From Deltaproteobacteria bacterium (GTDB taxonomy: Bacteria > Desulfobacterota > Deferrimicrobia > Deferrimicrobiales > Deferrimicrobiaceae): a stretch of DNA of 64,000 bases. The notes below the pieces were generated by a model. It ran no database searches. It saw nothing but the letters and a program-made list of their open reading frames with translations, and was not told where the DNA came from. Numbering within the stretch: the stretch's first letter is position 1; every line of letters begins with the position of its first letter. A program made the translations under genes and the position numbers. This document shows positions 8,265 through 15,572 of the stretch, piece by piece. Location: assembly GCA_021815305.1 (NCBI GenBank), contig JAKAHC010000001.1, positions 248,001-312,000 on the forward strand. The letters are read 5' to 3'.

Positions 8265-10490
8265 TCAGAACGCGATCCGAAGGTTCGCGCTCGCGACCTC
8301 GTTCCTCGTGTTTCCCGCCAGGGAGTCCGCCTTGAGATCCTGGTACGTCAGGTCCAGGTACGATCCTCTGGCGATGTTCCACCGCGCGCTCGGCGTGATC
8401 GTCCGCGTCCTTTCGTTGTCCTCCGTCCGGATGGTCTCATTGTAGTTGAAATTGAAATGGAGTGTCCCGTCCGGGAAAGGGGACCAGTTGAGCGCATAGT
8501 TGAAGCTGTCGACGTTCGGCTGCCCCGTCTTCCTCTCGATGTGGTATGCGCCGAACAGATACACCGACGGAAGCGGGTTTACGGTGACGGATATGTCCCC
8601 GGTGCGGGTGGTGTCGGTAGTCTCCCCGGGCTGGTCGCCCCCGGAGATCCGGCTGGTCACCCCCGAATAGGAAACATTGATCGTGGTCGTCGTGTGGGGG
8701 ACCAGCGTGAGGCCCGCGCTGATCTGGGTCCCGTCCGTTTTCCTTCCCGATTCCGCCTTCTGGTAGCTCTTTCCCACTCCCAAATTCACGTCCACGCCCT
8801 GGTACAGCTGGGCGGTGTTGAACAGCAGCGCGGAGTAAGTGTCGTTCGTGGCGTCCTCGATCCGCTCGTTCCTCCCGCTGAAAACCAGCGAGCTGCGAAG
8901 GGTGTCCAGGGGGGTCGCCGCGAGCGAGGCGGTGTAAACGTACGCAACGCGCCGCCCCTGCGGCTGGCGGCCATCCTCCCGGGCGACCCGGGCGGAAGCG
9001 GAAAAGATCCTGCCGAAGTTCGAGGCGGCGGAGACGCCGTTGGACAGGTCGTACCGGACCGGCGAGGTCCCGCTCTTCGCCAGGAAGTAGGACAGTTCGT
9101 AATACACGGGGTATGCTTCGAGGAGCTTCACGCGGGTTCCAAGGGTGTACCTGTGGCTGGTGGCCGAGGTCTTCCCGGCAACGTCGGCCGCGGGACGCCT
9201 CAGGAGGGCCTGGAGCTCCGTCACCCGGATGTCGGAGGGATCCGGGAAATCCGGAGGGACCGGCACGGTGCGGGGAAGGGGCCTTGTGACCGCCTTGACG
9301 TACCGGGCCGTCACGTCGTTGAACCGGATTTCGAACCGCTGCTGGAACGGGCCGAACGCCGCGGCGGGAACCGTCTGCCTCAGGGTCCAGGTCCGGTTGT
9401 CCGTGCTTGTGTAGATTTCCCAGGAGTAGGCGGCGGCGATGCCGGAAGGAAGGTCCCGGTTCACCCACACGAGCAGCGCGTTCACCGTGGTGTCGATCCC
9501 GAAATCCAGTCCCATGTTCCGGGTGGAGGTGTCGAAGGGGGATGCCGGGATCCCGATGTTGATCTGGTCGATCGGGGTGAACAGCCCGTCGATCAACCGG
9601 GGGGCGGGGGCAAGCGTCACGTCGGCCGGCGTGTCGGTGACTCCCGAGAGGGCCGCCAGGGGGGAGACGGGAAAACCGATCTCGCCGGCTCCGGAAGCGG
9701 TGATATCCACCAACTGGTAGACCACGGTGTAATCCGAGGAAAAATCCATCCGGTTCCGGAAGAACCGGTCTCCGTAGTTCACCCTGCCTTCATGGGTGTA
9801 CGTCTGCGTTTCGTTGCGCTCCAGCCGGTTTCTCTGGTCCTCGTACGTCCCGGTGTATTTCAGGAACAGGGGCTGCGCGGGACGGTACTCGGAGACAAGT
9901 TGATACCGGTCGTCCGTGGCGTCCCGGAACCGCCGGGCCTTGTCATAGGTTTCCGTGCGAAAGTACCGGAACATCGTCCGGGGAAAGCCGTCCGGATACC
10001 ACCCCAGCGTTCCGAAATAGTTCTCCTGGACGTCGGTGACCGGAGGGGCGCCCGTGGAGGCGACCTTCTGTTCGTTCCGGTCGTACCCCCCTTCCGCCTG
10101 GTAGAGGGGACTCTTCAGTCGCAGGTTGAGGAACGGCCGGATCCGGTTGGTCGCGGTGCCGATGTCCTGTGTCGCGGTTTCCAGTTTCGCGAGGTCCCTC
10201 TCGAACAACCCTCCCGTGGAAACCGAGAGGTTCGGGTAGAGGCGCCTGTCGAGGTTCAGGCTGTACCGCTGCGTAAAGGAATCGGTTGCCGTTTTCGTGG
10301 ACACGCCCCCGACGGGATCCTCCGTGTAGGAACGCAACCGTCCGTAAGTATATTCCACATACCCGGAGATCCCTTCGGCGCGAGCTGTCCCCCCGGAAAA
10401 AGAGGACAGGGTCGTCATCGCGAAAAACCCCAGCGCGGCCAGCGCGAAGAGGCGCCATGCGGCATGTCGTATGGCATTCCCCTTTCCCAC
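8265..10490 (-). CDS. Outer-membrane beta-barrel protein of the cytochrome locus
   Basis: The 741-residue protein starts at GTG (MGKGNAIRHAAWRLF), has a signal peptide cut near GTARAEG and shows alternating hydrophobic/polar strands with many aromatic girdle residues. It ends NEVASANLRIAF with the terminal Phe typical of BAM substrates. A central insertion (about residues 300-420) contains a discoidin/F5-8-like stretch (MGLDFGIDTTVNALLVWVN ... EIRFNDVTARYVKAV). Size and setting resemble porin-like barrels that accompany multihaem cytochromes in outer-membrane conduits, but there is no haem motif and I cannot assign it to the MtrB/OmbB families. An alternative role is export of the cytochromes. 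It follows the YVTN gene by 8 bp. Confidence 0.78.
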   Translation of the reverse strand: MGKGNAIRHAAWRLFALAALGFFAMTTLSSFSGGTARAEGISGYVEYTYGRLRSYTEDPVGGVSTKTATDSFTQRYSLNLDRRLYPNLSVSTGGLFERDLAKLETATQDIGTATNRIRPFLNLRLKSPLYQAEGGYDRNEQKVASTGAPPVTDVQENYFGTLGWYPDGFPRTMFRYFRTETYDKARRFRDATDDRYQLVSEYRPAQPLFLKYTGTYEDQRNRLERNETQTYTHEGRVNYGDRFFRNRMDFSSDYTVVYQLVDITASGAGEIGFPVSPLAALSGVTDTPADVTLAPAPRLIDGLFTPIDQINIGIPASPFDTSTRNMGLDFGIDTTVNALLVWVNRDLPSGIAAAYSWEIYTSTDNRTWTLRQTVPAAAFGPFQQRFEIRFNDVTARYVKAVTRPLPRTVPVPPDFPDPSDIRVTELQALLRRPAADVAGKTSATSHRYTLGTRVKLLEAYPVYYELSYFLAKSGTSPVRYDLSNGVSAASNFGRIFSASARVAREDGRQPQGRRVAYVYTASLAATPLDTLRSSLVFSGRNERIEDATNDTYSALLFNTAQLYQGVDVNLGVGKSYQKAESGRKTDGTQISAGLTLVPHTTTTINVSYSGVTSRISGGDQPGETTDTTRTGDISVTVNPLPSVYLFGAYHIERKTGQPNVDSFNYALNWSPFPDGTLHFNFNYNETIRTEDNERTRTITPSARWNIARGSYLDLTYQDLKADSLAGNTRNEVASANLRIAF

Positions 10491-10498
10491 TCCACCGG

Positions 10499-11878
10499 TT
10501 ACCTCTCTCCCATCAGGGTCACGCCGTACGGATCGTCCCCCACGTCCACCCGAGCCTCCGTTCTCCTGCTGACGATCCCGACCACGCGGATCTCTCCCGG
10601 AGCCGGCTGGACCAGCAGGAGGTTGTTCCCCTCCCCGTCGATCGCGATGTAGGAAACATCGTCACCCGTGGCGAGAAAATCGACGGGCATCGCGGCGATC
10701 GGGTCGAAGACCTCGACCTGGCCGGTTCGCCTGCGGGCGAGATAGATCCGGCCGGTCCGCGAATCCACCTTCAGCGCGATCGTCCCGGTCCCCACGTAGA
10801 TCCGCCGCACCACGCGCAAGGTGACCGTGTCGAGGACGGAAAGGTACGGGGAAGACCGGTGGGCGACATACAACAAGCCGCCGTCCCGGCTGAAATCGCC
10901 CCGGAAAGGCTCCGCCTCGGTGGGCACCGTCGCTGCGACCCGCCTGCCGGGGAGATCGAGGACGGATACGGTGTCGGATGACGCATTGAATACGTACGCC
11001 CTCCTCCCGGTACGGTCGACGAGGATCGACTGCGGGCCGTTCCCCACGGGGATGCGCGCATCCTCGACCAGCAATTCGGGGTCGATCACGCTCACGGTGT
11101 TCGATCCCGAGTTGACCGACAGGAGGGTCCTCCCGTCCGGGGTGAGCGCCAGTTCCACCGGGGCGTCCCCCGGGGCCAGGCGAAGGCGGTCGGTGACCTC
11201 TCCCGAGAGGATGTCGATGCGCTCCACGCCATCGCCGCCCTGCAGGGCCACGTATACCTTTCGCCGCAACGATGCGAGGGCCATCCCCGACGGCGCCGCC
11301 CCCGTGGGGACCACCCCCGCCACGCGGCCCGTGAGCTTGTCGAAGACCGTCACCGTGTTCCCCGTCCGGCTGGTCGCGAAGGCATTCAGGCCGACCGCAA
11401 GTTTCCCGGGAAACGCGGCGTGGAACGACGGGAGAAAGCGCACTCCTCCCGGCAGCGATTCCCGGTACAGGAGGGAGAGGGACAGGACGGTCCCGCTGCG
11501 ACGGCTCACGTGGAACGGGAATTCGAGCCAGGAAGGCTCCTCCGGCAGGAGGAGCGCCGATTCCCCGTCTTCTCCCTTGAGGAAGGCGTCACGTACCCGG
11601 AACGAGAGGCCCGAATACCGGCCCGGAGGGAGCGCTCCGAACGCAAGGAACCGTTCCCTGCCCGCCTCCCGGAGGTTCACTTTCCGGAGTCGGACCGCGA
11701 GGGGGAACAGGGCGCCGTCTTCCCGGCGAGCGGACAAGGATTCGATCCGGTACGACAGGCGCGCCGCTTCCTGGGGCAGGGGGGCGAGATAGACGTAAAG
11801 CCCCCCTTCGGATTCGAGGACGGGACGGAGCATTCCCTGCCGCGCCTGGCATCCGGCAAGCAGCAGGAACATTCCCAA
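10499..11878 (-). CDS. YVTN/lactonase-type beta-propeller lipoprotein
   Basis: The C-terminal two thirds contain repeated propeller blades with YVTN-like hallmarks (VYVALQGGDGVERIDI, TLLSVNSGSNTVSVIDP, AYVFNASSDTVSVLDL, LYVAHRSSPYLSVLD, IYLARRRTGQVEVFDP). The N-terminal part has an unassigned beta-rich domain after a lipobox (LLLAGC). The start is unclear: the frame is open up to a GTG at 12010, but an intrinsic-terminator hairpin for the upstream cytochrome lies at 11937-11965. Between it and the lipobox only TTG (11878) and ATG (11872) are available, which leaves an unusually short signal sequence. Likely a surface or periplasmic lipoprotein in the electron-transfer locus. Confidence 0.75.
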   Translation of the reverse strand: MGMFLLLAGCQARQGMLRPVLESEGGLYVYLAPLPQEAARLSYRIESLSARREDGALFPLAVRLRKVNLREAGRERFLAFGALPPGRYSGLSFRVRDAFLKGEDGESALLLPEEPSWLEFPFHVSRRSGTVLSLSLLYRESLPGGVRFLPSFHAAFPGKLAVGLNAFATSRTGNTVTVFDKLTGRVAGVVPTGAAPSGMALASLRRKVYVALQGGDGVERIDILSGEVTDRLRLAPGDAPVELALTPDGRTLLSVNSGSNTVSVIDPELLVEDARIPVGNGPQSILVDRTGRRAYVFNASSDTVSVLDLPGRRVAATVPTEAEPFRGDFSRDGGLLYVAHRSSPYLSVLDTVTLRVVRRIYVGTGTIALKVDSRTGRIYLARRRTGQVEVFDPIAAMPVDFLATGDDVSYIAIDGEGNNLLLVQPAPGEIRVVGIVSRRTEARVDVGDDPYGVTLMGER

Positions 11879-11936
11879 AACAGGCGCGAGGCTATGCCAC
11901 CGGGGCGACCTGGGGGTGTACCCTCCGCTTCGAAAG

Positions 11937-11965
11937 AAAGGGGCCGGCGGAAAGCCGGCCCCTTT
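11937..11965 (-). terminator. Intrinsic terminator after the OmcS-like gene
   Basis: A perfect 12-bp stem (AAAGGGGCCGGC paired with GCCGGCCCCTTT) with a 5-nt loop is followed on the minus strand by CTTTCG. It lies 53 nt after the stop codon of the OmcS-like cytochrome and before the lipobox of the YVTN gene, so it probably ends or attenuates the cytochrome transcript. Confidence 0.7.
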
Positions 11966-12017
11966 CCGTGCTGTATGCCGCCGGGGGATCACACTGCCCC
12001 CGGCACGCACGCCACGA

Positions 12018-13298
12018 TCAATCCTGGGCGTGGCACTTGTTGCAGAGCACTCTCTGGTACGCGCCGAACACGGAAACCGGGCGGTCGTAATATGCCGCCT
12101 GGTTCTCCGCCGCGAGGCGGCCGCGGGCGAACTGCGGGGAACCCGGAGTCGTGTCCGTTCCCGGCCAAGCGGCGGCGCCGGTGTTGTCCACGTAGGAGAT
12201 GAACTCGCCTTCCATCTGCCAGCGCAGCATCTCCGGGAACCCGGAAGCGTGCGCCCGGTGGCAGGAGAGGCACATCACCTGGTCGCTCGTTCCCGGACCG
12301 GCAAGAGCGGTCCCGTTGTTCTTGGCGTGGGACTTGAGGACCGTGTAATCCCCGGTATTCTCCGCGAACGGCACCAGGGAGAGGAACGGGCCCTGGCCGG
12401 CGGCGAACGTGCCGGTCATGATGCCCGAACTGACGTACTGGCTGTACCGCGTCGAGATACTGGAGCCGAGGCCCTGATCGACCGGGTGGACGTAGTTCCC
12501 CGTGCTGTGCATCGACCCGTGGCAGGTGCCGCACCACTGCCCCCACGGTTCCTGGCCGCCGGTGGTGGATACGCCGTAGGCGACCCGGGTCTGCTGGAGC
12601 GACTCGGAACGGTTATATGTGCTTGGCGCGACCGCCACGGGGACGCCGCCGAAGGTCACGCCGCCCTTGGCGTAGCCGGCGCCCGCCAGGAGGCGATATA
12701 CGCCGACCGCCTGGCCGACGGCGGGGGTGGCGCTGGTGTCGTACGAGCCGGAGCCGACGATGGGGGCGCCGGACGTCGCGACCGACCCGGTGCTCAAGCG
12801 GCGGTATTTGCCGTGGGGATCGTGGCAGGAGTTGCACGCCAGCTGCGAGGACGGGAAGGTCCCGCCGGGGGACGAGGCGAAGTCGGGGTCCACGCCGTAG
12901 CCGTAGTCGGCGGAGATGATGTTGTGGCCGTGGGAAGAACCGGTCTCGGTGTTTACGGTGCCGCGCACCGTGAACGTGTAGGTCTTCTTCAGCCAGCCGA
13001 AGTCGCCGCCCGGGGTCCGTTGCAGCGGCGCCGTGCCCGCGGGCATGTTGGCGTCCGCCGTCGCGATGTGGTAGCTGGTCGGCCCGGTGTCTCCGGGGTG
13101 CAGGTGGCAGTTGAGACACGTGGAGCTCTGGTCCGTGCCCAGGAGCAGGAAGCTGCCGCCTGCTTTCGGTGTGTGCATGCTGTGGCAGCCGCCGCACTCG
13201 GCGACGCCGCCCGAATGGAACGCGAACGCCGTGGTCCCCAGCCCGGCGGCGAGCAGGGCGGCGACCAGGATGACGAACGAAACCTTTACCGCTTTCAT
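12018..13298 (-). CDS. omcS: OmcS-family hexahaem nanowire cytochrome (copy 1)
   Basis: The 426-residue product starts at ATG 13298 behind AAGGAGGAGAA, with a signal peptide ending TAFAF. The mature protein begins FHSGGVAECGGCHSMHT and has six CXXCH motifs (CGGCH, CLNCH, CNSCH, CGTCH, CLSCH, CNKCH). Landmarks shared with Geobacter sulfurreducens OmcS, from memory, include YHIATADANMPAGTAPLQ, TPGGDFGWLKK, GHNI, SCHDPHGKYRR, AVAPSTYNR, TRVAYG, YTVLKSHAK, CLSCHRAHASGF and the terminal CNKCHAQD; length also matches (OmcS about 432). OmcS polymerises into extracellular filaments that carry electrons to minerals. Eleven further histidines are available as distal haem ligands. It is followed by a strong terminator and preceded by an NHL-repeat gene. 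Confidence 0.92.
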   Translation of the reverse strand: MKAVKVSFVILVAALLAAGLGTTAFAFHSGGVAECGGCHSMHTPKAGGSFLLLGTDQSSTCLNCHLHPGDTGPTSYHIATADANMPAGTAPLQRTPGGDFGWLKKTYTFTVRGTVNTETGSSHGHNIISADYGYGVDPDFASSPGGTFPSSQLACNSCHDPHGKYRRLSTGSVATSGAPIVGSGSYDTSATPAVGQAVGVYRLLAGAGYAKGGVTFGGVPVAVAPSTYNRSESLQQTRVAYGVSTTGGQEPWGQWCGTCHGSMHSTGNYVHPVDQGLGSSISTRYSQYVSSGIMTGTFAAGQGPFLSLVPFAENTGDYTVLKSHAKNNGTALAGPGTSDQVMCLSCHRAHASGFPEMLRWQMEGEFISYVDNTGAAAWPGTDTTPGSPQFARGRLAAENQAAYYDRPVSVFGAYQRVLCNKCHAQD

Positions 13299-13525
13299 TT
13301 CTCCTCCTTGTTTTCTCCGGCGGCCCGGCCATCCCCGGCTTCCCGTGGACCCGTCGGCTTTGTGCCCCCGCCTCGCGACGGGTTTACCCTTGTCGGAGGA
13401 GCCTGATGGGTTGAACGCCTGCAATCGCCAGACAGCTTTCCGTATCCTCCATCGATCCGTCGATTCCCGAACCCGTCCTACCACCTCCTCTCCCGAAGGA
13501 ATTTCCCGCCGCCGATCGCATGCCG

Positions 13526-14488
13526 TCAGTTGGAGGTCAGGGAAAACACGCTGATCCCCCGCCTCTGGAGCTGGGTCACGTAGAGACGCCCGACGTTCCC
13601 CAACGCAAGGTCCGTCGGACCCGCGAGACTCCCGGGTTTGCCGTCCCGGAACCCGAACTGGGTAAGGAAAGTAAAATCCTTGTCGAACACCATCACGACG
13701 CTCTTCAACTTGTCGGACACGAGGATGTTGCCGGCCGAATCGACCGCGATGCCGGACACCACGCCGAAAAATCCGGGCGCGCCGCCCGGTTTCCCGAAAG
13801 ACGCCACTTTTCCGTTTGGCGAGATCCTGTACACCTTGAAGAAGGCGGGGACCGTGAGGAAGATATCCCCCGCTTCGTCCAGGGTGATCCCGAACAACTC
13901 GGTGGAAGGGCGGTCCTTCTCGGGGATGCCGACGATGTCGGCGAAATCGTAAGCGCGGACGAACGCCCCTCGCTTGTCGGTCACAACCGCCTTCATCCGG
14001 GTCGTGCTGACGAGGAAAAAGCGATCGTTCCGGTAGATCAGGGTATTGGGCTCGAAATCCGCATACCCCTCGGGGAGGTTCGAGACCGCGATCTTTTCCC
14101 TGGGTTCCCCGCGATAGTTGCACCGGCAGAGGTAGTAGGACAAGATCCCCGGCACCCTGAGGTCGTACGAGAGCGTGTAGATGTCTCCCGCTTCGTCGAC
14201 CGCCATCCCGTAGATCGATCCGATCTCCTGGTCGTCGCCGAACCGGTAGACCTCCATGCCCGTCCGGTTGAAGATCCGGACGGAGTCCCCGTCGGCGACG
14301 TACACCTCGTCGTGCAGCCTGTCGGCATAGAGACGCACCTGCCCGTAACGGACCGTCCCGGCGAAATCCGAGAGGTTGTACAGGTAGTTCGCCCCGAATT
14401 CCGCGAATGCGGGCTGCCCCCCCATGACAGGGGGAAGGATGCCTCCCAGGAAAAGGAGGAAAAGATATCTATTGCGAAGCCCTTCCAT
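13526..14488 (-). CDS. Exported NHL-repeat six-bladed beta-propeller protein
   Basis: The 320-residue protein has a signal peptide (residues 1-29, ending QPAFA) followed by propeller blades of NHL/6-bladed type: LYADRLHDEVYVADGDSVRIFN, YGMAVDEAGDIYTLSYD, FGITLDEAGDIFLTVPA, SGIAVDSAGNILVSDKL, TDLALGNVGRLYVTQL. No catalytic residue set is evident. It lies immediately upstream (227-bp gap) of the OmcS-like gene on the same strand; NHL genes also occur beside omcS in Geobacter, as far as I recall, so a role in nanowire assembly or anchoring is plausible. A near-perfect sigma54 promoter motif ends about 12 nt before the start codon, which would give an almost leaderless mRNA; no good Shine-Dalgarno is seen. 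Confidence 0.82.
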   Translation of the reverse strand: MEGLRNRYLFLLFLGGILPPVMGGQPAFAEFGANYLYNLSDFAGTVRYGQVRLYADRLHDEVYVADGDSVRIFNRTGMEVYRFGDDQEIGSIYGMAVDEAGDIYTLSYDLRVPGILSYYLCRCNYRGEPREKIAVSNLPEGYADFEPNTLIYRNDRFFLVSTTRMKAVVTDKRGAFVRAYDFADIVGIPEKDRPSTELFGITLDEAGDIFLTVPAFFKVYRISPNGKVASFGKPGGAPGFFGVVSGIAVDSAGNILVSDKLKSVVMVFDKDFTFLTQFGFRDGKPGSLAGPTDLALGNVGRLYVTQLQRRGISVFSLTSN

Positions 14489-14797
14489 GTACCGGAGAGC
14501 AGCAATTCCGGTGCCACGGCGGCTCTATGCAACTTTACTAAGTAAAAACAATATATTACAGTTTTAACTCTCCTTCACCACACAATCACTACGGTGGAAT
14601 CCCCACCCTGTTCCGTGATATCCCCAGATCCTGCAAAACACCTGGGGACGTGGCGGGAATGTGGGGAAATTGCCGGAGAGGTGGGGAATAGCCCAAGTTT
14701 CCCAATGTAAGAATCGTATTTCCCTCTCCGTTCCTTATCCACAACGTGCCGATATGTGGAATAAAATCCGGTAAACGGAAATTATTTCTCGTAAGGC
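14489..14797. other. Divergent intergenic control region, 309 bp
   Basis: No gene is seen here. The region is clearly lower in GC than its surroundings and contains an AT-rich run near 14525-14570, several copies of a TGGGGAA-like word (around 14658, 14670-14690) with an inverted TTTCCCA near 14697-14703, and candidate sigma54 motifs at both ends. It separates the minus-strand NHL/OmcS genes from the plus-strand REC-PilZ/OmcS genes and so is the likely shared control region of the two cytochrome units. Confidence 0.6.
14501..14516 (-). promoter_or_regulatory. Sigma54 (-24/-12) promoter motif upstream of the NHL gene
   Basis: On the minus strand the sequence reads TGGCAC-CGGAA-TTGCT. The GG and GC dinucleotides are separated by exactly 10 nt, matching the sigma54 consensus TGGCAC-N5-TTGCW. 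The predicted start is near 14490, only about 2 nt before the NHL start codon, which is a reason for caution. An NtrC-family activator is encoded nearby at 16.9 kb. Confidence 0.45.
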
Positions 14798-14809
14798 ATG
14801 AGAATTGCT
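14794..14809 (+). promoter_or_regulatory. Weaker sigma54-like motif at the REC-PilZ gene
   Basis: The plus strand reads AGGCAT-GAGAA-TTGCT, with correct GG-N10-GC spacing and two mismatches to the sigma54 consensus. It overlaps the first possible ATG (14798) of the response regulator; use of this promoter would imply translation from the second ATG at 14822. Confidence 0.25.
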
Positions 14810-14821
14810 TACATTTTGGAC

Positions 14822-15508
14822 ATGCCGGACATCGTCGCAAAACGGGTCCTGGTCGTCGATGACGATCCCCTGGTCTGCTGGGCGATCCACAGGGAACTCA
14901 CTGCAACCTTCGTGGAAACCCATTTCATGGGATCGGGAGGGGAGTGTCTCGACGCGGTGAGGGAGAACCGGTACGACCTGGTTTTTCTCGACATCCATCT
15001 TCCGGACGCCAACGGCATCGACCTTCTCCGGAAGATCCGCGCCCAGTCCCCGGGGACTCGGGTCGTCATCTCCAGCGCCGACGGGAGCGATGCGAACAAG
15101 GAACTCGCCCTCTCCGCCGGTGCGGTGCAGTTCATCGAAAAACCGTTCGAAATCTCCTTGATCCAACGGGTCGTCACCGGTGCGCTCTGGGATTCCCCCG
15201 GAGGCCGCGCGCATCCCCGGTACCTCTGCAACCTTCCCCTCCGCATCTCCGTTCTTTCTCACCCGCCGGAGGCGGCTCCGGCCGATCTGGACAATCTTGG
15301 GGGAACGGCGGAAGACGTGGGGAAAGAGGGCGTGCGCGTCAACACAGGATACCCTCTTCGGAAGGGACAGAGTGTCCGGTTGCGGGTTACGGACCCGCGG
15401 GATCCCTTTTCCAAATTCTTCCCCGGCGAACCGGTCGCCGAAGTTGTCTGGGTCGTCCCCGGATCGGAGTCGTCCCGGGCAGGTTTGAGGTTCCTCCCGG
15501 CAACGTGA
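14822..15508 (+). CDS. Response regulator with REC and PilZ domains
   Basis: About 228 residues from ATG 14822 (MPDIVAKRVLVVDDDP); an upstream ATG at 14798 would add eight residues. The receiver domain has the acidic pair DDD, a phospho-acceptor in LVFLDIHLP and the conserved Lys in FIEKPFE. After about residue 125 comes a PilZ-like domain: RAHPR matches the RxxxR part of the cyclic-di-GMP motif, and DVGKEG is a degenerate form of the (D/N)xSxxG part. It lacks a DNA-binding domain. It is 64 bp upstream of the second OmcS-like gene on the same strand, so it may link phosphorylation and cyclic-di-GMP to nanowire output. The partner kinase is not obvious; the nearby haem kinase is a candidate. 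Confidence 0.8.
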   Translation: MPDIVAKRVLVVDDDPLVCWAIHRELTATFVETHFMGSGGECLDAVRENRYDLVFLDIHLPDANGIDLLRKIRAQSPGTRVVISSADGSDANKELALSAGAVQFIEKPFEISLIQRVVTGALWDSPGGRAHPRYLCNLPLRISVLSHPPEAAPADLDNLGGTAEDVGKEGVRVNTGYPLRKGQSVRLRVTDPRDPFSKFFPGEPVAEVVWVVPGSESSRAGLRFLPAT

Positions 15509-15572
15509 AGTTTTCGGCTTTCCCGACCGATACCTTCCTTCAGCGAGCATTGCGGCGAGAGGGAGGGTCCTC

